This document shows positions 26,701-40,000 of a stretch of DNA of 64,000 nt, piece by piece. Made by a program: the position numbers and the translations under genes. The first letter of the stretch is position 1. Each line of letters begins with the position of its first letter. The stretch is from Watersipora subatra (taxonomy: Eukaryota; Bryozoa; Gymnolaemata; Cheilostomatida; Watersiporidae): assembly GCF_963576615.1 (NCBI RefSeq), contig NC_088708.1, positions 30,635,191-30,699,190 on the forward strand. Reading direction: 5' to 3'. The notes beneath the pieces were generated by a model. The model saw only the letters and a program-made list of their open reading frames with translations. It ran no database searches and had not been told where the DNA came from.

Positions 26701-27907
26701 CGGAGTATATTCGATTCAGATCCATCAGCCATGAGCGTTTCTATAGTATCAAAGTGCTCTCACAGTGAATGCCTTTGCACAAATTTAGCAAAGCAAATTG
26801 GTGTCGAATCTATTTGGAGATTTGGAGTAGGATTTGGAGTGGAAGCAACTCCAAACTGAATTGAAGCACGGAAACTAAGAACCATAACTAAACAATAACT
26901 AACAATCAGCTCACATGTGACAGCCTTACTGAAAAAATGAAAAACAAACAGGAAGCCTTTTAAATTGTTTCAGTATCTGCTCTTTCTCCAACAGAGTTTC
27001 ATGTACTGCTCAGTGAAGAGCTAGCAATATGTGTAGCTATAATTGCAGCTTTACAAACGCACAGCTTTTGATTGCGACGCCACAAGAATATTAGATTTTA
27101 CAATGTAGCATTGACTCAAGATCAATATGTACTCACCCTAAAAGTGACAACGATAACACCAGCAGCGAGTACTGTAGGAACTGTTGAGTCAGCACCTCTA
27201 CTAGATGCTAAGCTACTGAGGGTGTAGCCCATGAGAGCAACATCCAAGAAAGGTTTGGTGAGGTGTGAATAGAGGTGGGAAACGGATTGAGTAAAGGTCG
27301 TTATGTCCTCAGTCAAGCATTGGTCAACATTAGCAAGTCTTCCATCCAGGTTAGACACTCGATAATACGTTTTATTTGTAAAGTAGAGTTCATAGGCATG
27401 ATCAACTAGCCTTGTTCGCAAAGCCAGCCCTAACTTATTCTCTAAATATCGAATTAGGCTGTTGATAAATGTAGCCGGAATCGCTATGGCAACCCATAAT
27501 GAAAGTCTCCAAATAAATTTCTTAGCATCCTTTTGAACGATTGTTTTGACAATTTTACCATCTAATCTTGCAACATAGATAGAAAGGAAAGTGCGCATTA
27601 TGAGCGAGCATGTATGGGCTGTTAAAATTGCATTTTCTTTCGACCAGAATCCAGGAATTAAAATCTTGAGCAGCTCGAGGAGTTCCTTGAAGAACTGTTT
27701 ATTCACACCAGGGTTTTTTGGGCCGTGTGATTGCTCCATGGCCGTATCAGGCTTAGATGCTGATCTCTTTATCTGACTGTTTGATTGGACAGTTCTTCTA
27801 TTATGTATCATTGCTAGAGCCTTCCTGGTGCCCCAGAGTAGTGCAAGTGAACTGACACCAATCGCCACATGTTTGACACGCCTGCTTTTCAAGGTACTTC
27901 CGATCAT
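14761..27907 (-). CDS. ABCD1: Peroxisomal ABC half-transporter, ABCD1/ABCD2 (ALDP)-like, complete, 10 exons
   Basis: Exons (minus): 27137-27907, 26054-26185, 24715-24898, 22782-22906, 20935-21100, 20541-20638, 18475-18620, 17768-17913, 15333-15543, 14761-15007. Phases all agree and give 741 residues; human ABCD1 has 745. Known role: import of very-long-chain fatty acyl-CoA into peroxisomes as a dimer of half-transporters. Transmembrane domain about residues 65-400, with [36 protein letters not shown] and the EAA-like [12 protein letters not shown]. Nucleotide-binding domain: Walker [10 protein letters not shown] (503-511), Q-loop FYIPQKPY, signature [10 protein letters not shown] (601-610), Walker B YALLDE (621-626), H-loop THRPSLW. 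The C-terminus LQFDGEGGW also fits. Exon 2 has Asp298 where copy B and ABCD1 have Gly; ABCD3 has Asn there, so it may be tolerated. ABCD1 versus ABCD2 cannot be decided, and one invertebrate gene may represent both. Confidence 0.97.
16178..16991. mobile_element. pogo/Tc1-like non-autonomous element (814 bp)
   Basis: Inverted ends beginning CAGACG: left CAGACGCTTCCCAACCTAC, right (reverse-complemented) CAGACGATTCCCTACTTACG, continuing with related GAGTTACG and GTTCG motifs. TA flanks both ends (16176-16177 and 16992-16993), as expected for Tc1/mariner/pogo elements. No transposase is visible; short open frames inside are hydrophobic low-complexity sequence. It lies in the ABCD intron between exons 9 and 8. 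Confidence 0.75.
17190..17736. repeat. 15-bp minisatellite (about 36 copies)
   Basis: Unit TCATATGGGGGTGTG and close variants, with A/G/T substitutions in the G-run and some TTATATG units. It ends about 30 bases inside the intron from the donor of ABCD exon 8 (17768). The period is a multiple of three, so long open frames appear on both strands (for example THPHMTHPH on the minus strand). They are by-products: exon 8 read-through meets a stop before the array. Confidence 0.95.
18621..20540 (-). other. ABCD intron between exons 6 and 7
   Basis: About 1.9 kb, AT-rich. A small hairpin (ACTAACACC near 19733 and GGTGTTAGT near 19756) is the only structure noted; no coding or transposon similarity was recognised. 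Confidence 0.5.
20650..20900. repeat. Low-complexity repeat, GTTACTAGTACT type
   Basis: Irregular repeats of AGTTACTAGTACTACTAACA and related strings in the short ABCD intron between exons 5 and 6. The period is not constant. Confidence 0.5.
21101..22781 (-). other. ABCD intron between exons 4 and 5
   Basis: About 1.7 kb of AT-rich sequence with no recognised gene, repeat array or element ends. Confidence 0.5.
23308..24490. repeat. 20-bp minisatellite (about 59 copies)
   Basis: Unit GATATTACATGTTTGTAAAG with single-base variants. A stretch near 23560-23645 closely matches one near 24170-24250, so the array carries a higher-order duplication of about 610 bp. A period of 20 is not a multiple of three, so a single frame cycles through three peptide phases (YYMFVK, ILHVCK, ISLYKH) and yields spurious open frames on both strands. 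It lies in the ABCD intron between exons 3 and 4. Confidence 0.97.
25092..26019. mobile_element. pogo/Tigger-like non-autonomous element, copy A (928 bp)
   Basis: Inverted ends CAGCGCACCCTCAGGATACG (left) and CAGTGCACCCTCAGGATACG (right, reverse-complemented), flanked by TA on both sides. Subterminal CATACGA/TTTTTCACC motifs also mirror each other. An internal palindrome (AATTCACCTCAAA and its mirror) lies at 25669-25698. No transposase frame. It is present at the same place in copy B, so it predates the duplication, and its end is about 35 bp from ABCD exon 2. Confidence 0.85.
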
Positions 27908-30900
27908 TGAATCCCTAGAATACAGGGTTGTTTATTCCATATATATTTGTGAATAGCAAGCATCAAAAAAATTTGATCTTCGCTATTATAGCTAAGCCTT
28001 AACTATGATCAGCTCATCAAGCATATTGTTTTGAAACACGTCCTAAAATGTGTGCAAATTGTCTCAACCTACAAAGTAATTTTCAACATACGATGTTCAA
28101 AGGTTTTCCTTCACATAGTTTGGTTTCACGGTATTAAAATGATACTAAGCAGCACTTCATACCTTCCTTTTTTAGTTTTAAAGCCGTGAATCCAGAGAAG
28201 ACTAGTACTGACCATAACAACGGTAAGAATAGGAAGAAGGCAATGTGCTTTTTACTAATAAAATGATCAATAACAAAACATTTTGTAAGTTGCCGAGGCA
28301 TAATTTCATTTCACCTATCTTTAGTGTTAAGGCAAAGTGACAAAAACTCTTTTTATCAATTATAACTTTATTTAGCTTTATACGTATTTATTTTTTTACT
28401 TTTAAATTTGGCATGCAATCATAGAGTACAATAATATTAACGTTATATGTAATTACATGAAATATTTATTATTAAATTGCTGAGCAGCGGAACGAATTAA
28501 ACGAAATACAACACATCCTTTTACAAATATTTGATCCAGCATTTGACAGTTTCGACATCAAAAGCAAATATCAGATTGGAGTAACTTCGTCTAAGTTTGA
28601 CTGTACACCCCATTTAACAGAGTTCTTAGCATATTTAGCGATCTTCTATTTATTGGCAACAAAACAACTTACATTGCAGCTAATTGAGTGTTGGAATGTC
28701 CTAAAGTGCTTGCTATCCAGTCAACCAAAAGGCATGTATGCTCTTTTTCAGCCAACTTCAGCTTGTTCTATTTTTTTTTCCAAAGCTACTCACTGCCATT
28801 GCCATCCTAAAAATCAAGATACAAACATGAAGATAAAAGGTGAAAGGGTGACAGATGTCTTCCGATATTTTATGAAATTTTTACACGTCCCCGTGAGTGG
28901 CAAAGCCTTCGTAAATTTAGTAAGAGATTTGTAATAAAAAACTTTGAAATATATCATTAATGCACGCTTGTTCTGACAAATAGGTCGCAGGTTATGTTAT
29001 TTGTACCTAAATATTCTGCAATTGTCGCTATGAAATATGCTACTGTAAAATACTCTTTAGTCCCACATGAGGCAGTGTCTGATGTAGAAGTAATTTAAAT
29101 AAGTATCTTGTGAGTCTGATGTGTGATGGTCTTCCCAGAAAGAATGTTTTATTTTGCTACTAGAGACTAGACTGAACGCATTGAAATCATTTAATGTAGA
29201 ATTGCCATTTGTAACAAAGATTTGTAGTGGTTCTGTCAAAATGTCGTTGCAATTTTGTTTAATTACTGTTGTCTTATTATTTGTGTAGTTTTAATAGAGC
29301 GTTTCAGGTCAGCTCAGAAAATATTTTAATACAACTCCTTGGTTGAAAGGTGTGGTCTTAAGTATTGTGTAAACACATAGGTGAAAACTTCCAAGATAGA
29401 GGTAACATAAAAGCATTTGAAGCAGATAAGTGAAGGTAACTTGAGCAACTGATGAAACATTTCAGAAACAGAGTGAATGGAGTCAGACAGGACATAAAGG
29501 AACATGAGAACAGAGCTATCTGATTTCTAGAAGTCAGAGTTACTGTATGACTCATTCAAAGTAAAATGTCAAACAGGGCCGAAAATTAATTCTTCTAACG
29601 GTCGACTTTGAACTGAATGGTTTAAGGCAGCAGTACTGAGGAAAACTATTTTAGAAGATTCCCAAACGATTATTCTGTGTCATGACCCGTACGTGCCACT
29701 GCAACACGATTATTACAGCACATCTAATGGATAGCTAACAATGTCGTTAATTGAGATATACAATCGTTTTAAAATCTTTTTTGTTCTAATAAGCATAAAT
29801 TTGCGAGTGTATATAATAAGCTTTGTTCTTTTGAACCTCTGAGTTGACGTAACGTTGGGGTTATAAACAATAAAAACCAACAAGCATTTATTTTTGTTAC
29901 GGGTTTCTTGTGATTTTTTGTTATGGCTTTCTCGTACACAAATATGCATTTTAACAGCAATCGGTAAAGCTTAAAAGATGAGAAAAATATTTGTAGAAAT
30001 AAGAAATATTTTAAAACGGCATCAATTCTAGAATGTTTTTATTTCTTGTATGTAGCATTGCTTATTATAAGCTTTTAAATATATTTATGTATATATAAAT
30101 AATACGATTGTAAATGCTGTGTATGGGTGCTATGTCTACGAAAGTTTGCGGTACATCAAATGACTTGACAGCAAATCTTTTCGCAAAGGGTACAAAGTGC
30201 GGACAATAGCCGCTTTTGCAAAACGAGGGAAACGGAATCGGTACAATTTCGTACTGGTACATACGGTACTAGAACGGTACGTAGAACTAAAGCTAGTCTT
30301 TAGTTACAACAATGATATAAAATTTTAAACCCCAGTAGGGGTTGTATATCATTGGTTACAAGCAATACCGTTTCCGTTTCTGAAAGGAAGTCTTTCGAAA
30401 CGCCCTTCACACAGCTAAACATTTGGAATGCGCGATTCATAACTGAACTATCAATTCCGCCTACCTGTAAGACGAGTAATATTAATTTAATAGCAATTGC
30501 TAATTTATTGGTGTATAAACAAGGGTGTTATATTGTCTGTCAAAGCTATTCGTTCTTGTTGTGAATATTTTAGCCATTTTCCTCTGTCGTGTGATGTTTA
30601 AGCGGAGTTTAAGAGTCAAGTATCTGCATCCAATACGCCACACTGAAGTTTTTTAAAATCGTGTAGTTTTACTAGTTTCATTCAATGTAATAAGATATTT
30701 TTAATACTTTGCGTTTTAGAATGCAACACTTGGGTTGCTGTTTTAACAAAACTATAGTATAGGTAAAATAGCATTTGACAGCTATTCCTTTGGTTGAACG
30801 CATTAGGGCATTACACCTGGAGGTTCACTTTGTGAGAGTGCGTGCTCTATCCGCAAAGCAAGTTAGACACTCGCTGATACTGCTATAAGCATTTACTATT

Positions 30901-33900
30901 TGTCAAATTTTTTGTGAAAACGCATTTAGTGTCATGCACAGGCAGCTGCTTTCTAGCCATTTGATGATTTTGTTATTACCTAGCCATTTAGTGATGACAC
31001 AACTAGTTTTTATGCGATTATTTGTCTAAAGGCCCAGAATTTAACTCGTCACTTATTGGTGAAAACATCTTTAGGCAATGGACTAATAAATGTATGTTTA
31101 ACCAAGTTTGAATAAAGGCAATCCATTGGTTTCGAAAGTCAGAACACCAGTAACCTCTACATGGTTAGAAATAATTTAAAATTCATACATTCATATGGAT
31201 GTTTACAGGTAGCTATCCACATTAAAAACAACAATAGGTTGTGTATGGTCATAAAATAAGGTTAATGAAGGCAGAGACAAGAGTGACTACGCATTACTAA
31301 AAATGAACCATGTCATATCACTTATCATCAGTGCCATGAGAGATTTACTAATGCCTCCTCAGTTTGTCAAGTTTTCAGATTAATGAAAGGTCTTGTAGGT
31401 TTTTAACATGCAATATATCTAGATATTAGAGTGACCAGTCACAACGATTATTCTTTATTCAATTTCGAAACACTGGTTGAAAAGGTTTTATCATTAATAA
31501 TGTCGAAGTTTTTCTTACTTTTTATTGTGAATACCTGCGGTAAGATTTTTTCAGCTGCTATTTTAATATACAGTGTATACGTTTCTTATCAATAAGTCAA
31601 TGATGGTGTGAGTTTGAATTATTTTGGCAATGATGATAGTAGTAATTACAGTCTCGTTAAACAAAGTATGAAGAGGCTCAATATTGTAACAATCCATTTT
31701 GGCTTCTAAACAATATATATTGCTGGTGTACTTGTTGTTTCTAATAGGTTTATCATAATTCTAGTTGTACAAATGATCATATTTGTCTATGTCATTTAAA
31801 CTCTCAAATTGAGGGCTTTTTCATAAACACAAAATTGCTTTTGTTTCATTTTTCATATGAATTGCACAGGTCTCAAAAAAATATTGTACGCTTCTGCAGG
31901 TTTTCAAGTGAATAAGCTGTCTGTTTTATACGAATTTGTGGCCAGTTAAAAGTCATAAGATTAGTTGCATAGTGCATTTTAATTGATGCAGCCATTACTT
32001 CACTGCATTGATTTGTCAGTGAAGTTATCGTTAAAGTTGATTTGTCATTTGATTTGACACCTTCTAAAAACGACTTTCTTTTTTGTATTTTCAAACAAAT
32101 TTTTTATTACGATAAATTTTTTGTTTTGATAAAGGAAAAAAGATGAAAGTCATGTTCATTTGTTACTGAAACTATTTGGAATAGTATTCAAACACATTTA
32201 CTTGTTTCAATTTCGGTGGAGCCACTCAGTCATGCCTTTTTGCAGACAAACCAGTTTAAGGAAGGACATGTTGCCTAGCTTTGCATAGCAAAAGACTAGC
32301 ATAACATTTACATTGCGTAGCAGTAAATTTCCCCTCTCAATGTTGTTTCTACTGTGTAACTGTGGTGAATGTAATGCTGTAAGGTTGAGTGAGATTGAGA
32401 AGATGCGGTATATAATTACGGTACTTAAGTATTCAGTTACAGAGCAGCTCGCTTAGCTTTTAGAGGAGGGAGTAGGATGGCAACACTGAGATTACTCATG
32501 CTTTTATTTACCTTTGCTGCACTATATCTATGACATCACCCATAGTTGAATTGTTTACTTCATGATAATGCCAAGCTCTCTAATTAACCTAGTTTGTAGT
32601 CGCTGGCCTTGTTGTCCTGTCATCTGCAATAGCTTCGGCTCACTATGTAGACCTTCACAATGTATTCTAGTTGTTAGTCGTCCTTATCAAAGTAACTTTC
32701 AGCTGACAGAATAACTTTGTTTGTTCTGCATGTTGTTAGTTTGATAAGTATGGAAGGCAACTTGTGGCCATTTCAATGCGCCATTTGGTATTTTAGTTTA
32801 ACCATTCTTAACACTGTCTAAACTCGTGGACAACAACGTAGCTTCAGTTATCATTCTACAGTGTGGGCGCTGTGGACCTAGCGCCTCGACTAGCTGCAGT
32901 GCGACTGCGCATGTGGTCTTCATCACACCTTGCTTATGTAAAAATTAAACTTTCATTTTTTTCATTTGATCAATATTTTAAGTACATATGTTTATTTTTG
33001 CTTAATGTCATATTTTTACTAATTAATGAAATAAAGCACACATACACAGTTAAACCTCAATATATGATTGTTGAACTGGAGGCTGGTAAAGATTAAAAGG
33101 AAAATATCAACGGCATAAGTTTACACTTTATCTCATTGGAGTAAATTATGCTGTGAATCTCTATCACCATCTCTACCTCTGAACCTAAGCTACAGTTCTT
33201 TTCATTTTGAAGGTAAAGTAGCAGTAGAAACTTATATTTAATAATTAATACCTTATTTTAGTTTTTATTGTTACACAGTTTTATATAATGTATATTTTAT
33301 TGCTGTGTACTAGGTGAAGTATTTATCGTTATCATAGGCTTTTGAGCTGTGAGAAAGTGAAGGAAATACAGGGTAATCTTTTAAGAACATTTGCCTCAAC
33401 ATATGACGATTTTGGTACAGTAAGCACGTTTTGAGACAAATTAACTTCATATGTCGAGATCTGACTGTATCGAAAGATTGAAAACAAGAAATAGTTTTAA
33501 ATGGTGAGTGTTAGCAACTAGCAGTAGCAAATTCGTAGTTGTTTCTCTTTGTAAATGTAGAACTAATGTTTCTTTTCATCATTGCTGTCGGTATGGTTGT
33601 CTACCCTTAAACTTGCATAGAGCCTTCTGCTATGGCTGTGGAGATGCATATTGGTGGAGCTCGGTTAGTTTGAACAGTTGCTGGTTAGATGGGTTTTTGG
33701 GTGTTTCGCATGTATGCAATTTTTATTTCTATTAATATTTTCTTGTTTCTTATCTATTTATTGGTATTATAAAGCTTCACGAATCGTTATCATTCGTAGG
33801 TGTTCGATGTTTGACGCTAGTTTGCGAGAACACTCATGAACAATTCTTATCATAGTCACCATTCCTTGCCTATTAATCTTATCTCTTTGCTTCACAATTT

Positions 33901-34004
33901 CCTCAACGTCCATGTATGAATGTACTTTATCTTATAACCTCTTCACCTTTAGCTGACTTGTTATGAAAAGAGCATAAACTTCTCAGCGATAAGAGATTCT
34001 AAAA
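27908..34004. other. Intergenic region between divergent ABCD and VAMP7-like genes
   Basis: ABCD is transcribed leftwards from about 27907 and the VAMP gene rightwards from 34005, so both promoters lie here. About 4.4 kb of it (to 32307) is repeated in copy B. Open frames that occur in both copies (for example 28653-28934 and 31873-32094) differ mostly at amino-acid-changing positions, so they do not look constrained. I recognise no gene. Confidence 0.6.
33046..33467. mobile_element. Short inverted-repeat element, pogo-like MITE (about 420 bp)
   Basis: The left end CAGTTAAACCTCAATATATG and the right end, reverse-complemented, CAGTCAGATCTCGACATATG, are imperfect inverted repeats. TA flanks the right end; the left flank is not a clean TA, so the exact left edge is uncertain. 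No coding capacity. Confidence 0.5.
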
Positions 34005-37000
34005 ATGGCTGGGGTTCTCTATTGCTTTGTATCTCGCGGGCCCACAATCCTCTGCTCTTCCCAGAGGGACACCGGTGGAAACTTTGATGCTGCAGCGGAG
34101 TACATGTTGCAGAATATAAAAACTTCTACCAATTCTCGTACTTCCTACAATGGCTCTGAACAGTAAGTAAAGCAAGTTTTCTCTAAATTTGGTAGACTTT
34201 TCTAGAAAAATATTTCTTGGCTGAGTGTCAGTGGTAAAGTACCATTGTAAGGCAACAATTACTTTGTACAGTAGATTCTATCTTATTATCATGGCGAGTT
34301 ATTCGCAAACAAAAGATAAATATTTTCTTCAAGATTAGATAAGGTTTAATTGGTTGTCACTTGATACCACCTGATACCAGAGGCGGAGGATATCTACTTT
34401 TGTTATTGGTAGGCGCAGAAATGTGAAATTTCTGGCTTTTTCATTAAAGTTGAATGTTTTATTCTCTACTTTAAACTAGCTTTTCTAACAGACATGATAA
34501 CTTACATGATTTTATCTTAGTCATATATCTTCTTAACAACGCTCGTTGGCCATTATCATCTCATCCATTTCATCTCTGTTTATGATTATACTTTCTATAG
34601 CATATATATATACAGTATAATTTTAAATCGGCAATTTTAAATTTATACAAATTATTAATTTGTATAAATTATATATTAATATGTTATTATATCTTCTGAT
34701 CACCGAGTGTAAAAATATAGCCGTCAGTCCAGCTATCCATATTAAACTTCACTGTTCCATATTTATTTTTACACCAAGGTGTTGTGTGCTACTACTTTAT
34801 GGCATAATGTGTGTGTATTGCTTACAGCTACTTATTCCATGTGTTGGTGCAAGGAGGAATCGTCTATCTCTGCGCAACTTCTACTGATTATCGAAAGTCC
34901 AGAGCATTTGACTTTCTTAATGAGGTATATCTATTGTTATGCTCCATGGTTGTAGTCCTTGCTTTATGCGTTTGTCTGTGAAACCTTTAAAATGTGAAGT
35001 CACATCATCTTCATAATAACTTTAAAATGTGAATTCATATCATCTTCATAATAACTTTAAAACGTGAAGTCACATCATCTTCATAATAACTTTAAAATGT
35101 GAAGTCATATCATCTTCATAATAAGTTTAAAATGTGAAGTCACATCATCTTCATAATAACTTTAAAATCTGAAGTTATATCATCTTCATAATAACTTTAA
35201 AATCTGAAGTCACATCATCTTCATAATAACTTTAAAATGTGAAGTCACATCATCTTCATAATAACTTTAAAATCTGAAGTTATATCATCTTCATAATAAC
35301 TTTAAAATCTGAAGTCACATCATCTTCATAATAACTTTAAAATGTGAAGTCACATCATCTTCATAATAACTTTAAAATGTGAATTCATATCATCTTCATA
35401 ATAACTTTAAAACGTGAAGTCACATCATCTTCATAATAACTTTAAAATGTGAAGTCATATCATCTTCATAATAAGTTTAAAATGTGAAGTCATATCATCT
35501 TCATAATAACTTTAAAATGTGAAGTCATATCATCTTCAAAATAAGTTTAAAATGTGAAGTCATATCATCTTCATAATAACTTTAAAACGTGAAGTCACAT
35601 CATCTTCATAATAACTTTAAAATGTGAAGTCATATCATCTTCATAATAACTTTAAAATGTGAAGTCATATCATCTTCAAAATAAGTTTAAAATGTGAAGT
35701 CATATCATCTTCATAATAACTTTAAAATGTGAAGTGACATCATCTTCATAATAACTCTAAAATGTGAAGTCACATCATCTTCATAATAACTTTAAAATGT
35801 GAAGTCACATCATCTTCATAATAACTTTAAAATCTGAAGTTATATCATCTTCATAATAACTTTAAAATCTGAAGTCACATCATCTTCATAATAACTTTAA
35901 AATGTGAAGTCACATCATCTTCATAATAACTTTAAAATCTGAAGTTATATCATCATCATAATTATTTCATTTTTTGCCTGGATGATGTCGGAGGATCCTT
36001 TCTGACATGTTGCCCTTTTTAAAATCCAACTGCAGTATTGCAAACGCGCATCACACAGCTAGAAATGTCGCCACATTGTGTCAACTTTCCGTTATGGTTT
36101 TAATGAACTTTGAAGGCAGCGAGGTTGCTGTCTGCGATGCTCTTGCTTTTCAACAACGATAGAGTATATACTAGGAAGTTTTATTAGTACCTTTTCACCA
36201 AGATGAACAGTTATGGGTGTGTAAGTATTCACATAACTATTCACATCAGTATTCACATAAGTATTCACATATGTATTCACATATGTATTCACATAAGTAT
36301 TCACATATGTGTTCACATAAGTATTCACATAAGTATTCACATAAGTATTCACATAATTATTCACATAAGTATTCACATAAGTATTCACATAAGTATTCAC
36401 ATAATTTCGGGAAACTGAAACAGTGAGTTTTCAGCTTAGTTTGCAATCACACAAATAAATAGGGACACATTTCCTCATATCTTTCCCTTGTAATAATTAT
36501 GAGCAACTGTTTGTAATATGTTGGTAATATGTTGGTAATATATTTTTAATATGTTTGTAATACATTTGTCATGTATTTGTAATATATTGGTAATATACTT
36601 GTAATATGTGATATATTTGTAATATATTGGTAATGTACTTGTAATATGTGATATATTTGTTATAAATTTGTCAAATCTTTGTAATATATTTGTCATGTAT
36701 TTGCAATATATTTGTGAAATGTTTGTAATATATTTATAATATATTCAGAATCTGTTCAGATAATAGCTACTTATATTTACTGATGGGGTGTTATTGAGTT
36801 ACTATTTTTTACTGTGTTGTCTTGCAGTCAGTTTAGCAGCTGACTAGCTGCCAGTTTCATAACATCCATAGACCATGTACTTTTATGTAGTTAGTGATGA
36901 TTTTGTTGGTGGATGGTATCACCCTGTAGAGGCTTTCCCTTTTCTACATTATAAATTAAATATAATATTGGATAAATCCTTGTCTTGATCCTATAAAGCT

Positions 37001-40000
37001 GTCGGTCTGTGCAGATTTGGCTGCCATGTCTGGTGATAGTCTTGTAGCGCCCTGGAAGCCAGTAAACGCAGCGTACTTTTTGCCGTAGCCCGTTTTCAAT
37101 CAACTAGCATGATACAGTTACTGAAAGGCTGAACAATTATAAAAATTACTGTTATAGAGGTATTTTACATTTGTTAAAAACATCAAGCGAGACAAGACAG
37201 TCCCTGTAATTGAAAATCCATCCGGTGGTGTGTTTATGTCATAAAATACTGCAGAAATAATTAGACTCAGTACCCTGTGGTTCTTCTTCAGATCCTTCAG
37301 AAGTTCACTGGAGGCTCCCTCATCGCCCGCTCTGGCTCTGCCAATTATATGGAGCTGCAACAAGACTTCTCTAATGTGTTAGCAACGAAAATGGTGAGTT
37401 TGCTCTGGTCAACACGGACATGTCAGCCTAGGTTAAACTGTCATCCACATGGTACTTACTGCTTAGCCATTGGCTGCAACAGAACAGCACATTTGATATA
37501 ATTGTGTTTGATTTCTTACACCGGTTCACATTTAGACATAAGGTCAAGTCTAATTTTTTAAAGAACAGTGATGGTCCCTCGAGGTGTATGGTTTGATCTA
37601 GTTACGGGGTTGGAGGGCCATGGTGCTTTTATCCTAGAAATATAGAGTGTGTGAGGATGAATGTATAAGGGGCAGCAAACATAACATTTCGTTGCTGAAA
37701 ATGAGTTTGAAGTTTTTTGAGCTGCTTTAACAGGAATTTTCATGTCCATAATCTATGTTTAGTTAATGAAATTGTTGAACTTTGAATTTTTGAAATTGAG
37801 AAGTTAGAACTTCAAAGTGATCGATAAAGTAATTCAGTAATAATAGTAATAATAATAGGGAAGGTAATTCAATAAAATGATCGAAAGATTTTACAGGTTA
37901 GCAGGGGATCGGCTAAGGTTTTTATGTCAAATTTTTTTTAGCTCATGTATACGTAGCTAAAAGAAATTAGTAGTTCCAAGTCTTTCTTGTATAGTTTTTT
38001 TGTTTTTGCATTCATGCCACCACATGGCAATACGTTTTCTTTTTATTTTTACCTGTGGCACCATATGTAAGACATTTTTTCAATAAAAATGATTCTGAAT
38101 TGCTATGCTATATTTAAATTTTTATATATAGAGTCACTTAATGAATGCCCAGGTAATAACAGTTTTTAACACAAAAAAATTATTTTTATTTAAGATATAA
38201 TAACAGTTACTTAAAAAAAGTAAAACAACTGTATAGGTTTCTAAACTTTGTCAAACAACTGTAACTTTCAAACTTCATATCAAAAAAAAAAGTTTTGTGC
38301 CGGTCAAATAAATTAAGAAACAAAGTAGAACAACTATAAAAGTGTTTAAATGTAAATGTGAAATAATTAGCTAGTAATAACTAAATTAAGTCTGTTTTAC
38401 TACGATTACACTAAAAGATGATTTAATGGTAATGGTGCAATTAATACGAATTGAAAAAACTAAATAAAAATTCTGAATATGTAGAATTAATAATAACAAT
38501 TCTTGCATACAAGTGTGTGTAAAAAAGGTTACTGTTCCAGCAGAAGCTATCCATCAAAACTTTGAATACGACAATACTGGTTCCTCTCAACACTAGTACA
38601 AATGTAAAAATGGGATATCGGACTGTCTTGGTCTAAACAAAGGGAGAGAGAATGTAGAGGCCATTCCTACTCGAGATAATATAATTGTCCGCGTAAAAAG
38701 TATTAACCTTGACCACGATTTAACAATTGAACCTTACAAAAAACCGGAAATAGAAGTTCACAAAGCATTGTGTTCATAGAGTTAGTAAAATTCATAGTTT
38801 TAATTAATATGTCGTTTAACGCGTGCTATCGAGAAAAAAGTGTATATAGTATATAGTATGAGCAGTGAATCATAGGAGCCGTCGTAGACTGGTGTTAGGC
38901 AATTGGATCACTAACCCGTGGTCGTGATCTTCGTGAGTTCAAATCCTGCAGACTGCGAAATTTTAATTTCAAGGTTTCAATAGCTACAGCTGGACATACC
39001 GAAGGACAAACAGATGGCAAACTTTGAAAAATATGTATATATAAAGTCATTCAGTGACTATCAGGTTTTGGAAAAATAAAATTGCTCACTGTGTCAGTAT
39101 GGCTAAAGGATGGCTGTTCTTAGACAAGCAGGGTGCGACTGTAACAACCATCTATATATCCTTCGTTTTTTCATGACATCATTCTGTCGTTGTCGGCTAT
39201 CTTTATGGACAACTTTTATCGTTAAAAACACGAAGTTTTTGCAATAAATGTTTGAAAACGATGCTTTTGTTTGCAATTTTTTTATTATAGTATCAAAACA
39301 ACACCACAAAATACTATTAAATAAAAGAATAACAATTGTTTTCTACAAATATGGTGGCTTTCTCGCGACCGAGCGCATGTGCAAACGGCTTGATGACGTA
39401 AAAAAATGATGGATTCTTGTGTGCCTATTTTCAGAGTTTGAACATGAAAGCGTGGTTTACTTTCTACTTCTACTTAAAACGTTCGGATTTATAATCAGGG
39501 CAATAAACTAGTGCAGAGACTAAAGAGCGCTTTCAAAATGGCGCAAAAAATTAAAAGGATTATCTGAATTAGTTTCCTTTTTAGAATTGGGAGTTCTTGT
39601 AAGCATTTTAAATTTGTGTACTTTTCCTTACATCGTATTTTACCTTTTATAAGGTCTTATTTGGTATTGTTGCTTTAACCGCTGGGCTAAGGCTATCACC
39701 CACACAACTAGTTATGTATAATGCATGAGTTCTTAAACAGACCTGCAACTGTGAAAAGTGTTGCAGAGTCAGTTCTCCAAACCTGACACGGACAACATAG
39801 CCCGGTTGCGTGCACAAGTTGATGATGTAAAAGGAGTTATGACTGAAAACATTGAGAAAGTTATGGAGAGAGGAGAAAAGCTTGATGACCTCATAGATAA
39901 AACAACTGACCTTGAAGCTAGCGTAAGTTATCCTTTTTCTTACTTTTCTTAGTGGCTGAAAAGCTAGATTGGAAGCTTTTTTTCACAAACAAATGTCATT

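Larger units (their letters stand above)
23137..32307. repeat. Duplicated block, copy A
   Basis: Homologous in the same orientation to 53790-64000. It starts at TAAAGAGCAATACATGCC (copy B TAAAGAACAATACATGCC) and is still matching at 32307, where copy B reaches the window end. It holds ABCD exons 1-3, their introns and about 4.4 kb upstream of the ATG. In exon 1 I count roughly a dozen base differences from copy B in 771 bp. Copy A has the longer 20-bp array and none of the four insertions of copy B. Confidence 0.95.

Noticed and set aside
28653-28934. Frame of 93 codons kept in both duplicate copies
   Set aside because: It starts with TTG, has no family motif, and most differences from the other copy change the amino acid, so it shows no sign of constraint.
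31873-32094. Minus-strand frame kept in both copies (also 63560-63781)
   Set aside because: Differences between the copies are largely amino-acid changes and there is no recognised domain; shared openness is explained by recent duplication.
34987-35960. CRISPR-like regular repeat array
   Set aside because: Units are contiguous tandem copies without unique spacers, in an intron of an animal gene. The other arrays were rejected as CRISPR for the same reason.
36092-36426. Open frames with NTYVNTYV or SIHISIH repeats
   Set aside because: Translation of a 12-bp minisatellite inside VAMP intron 2.
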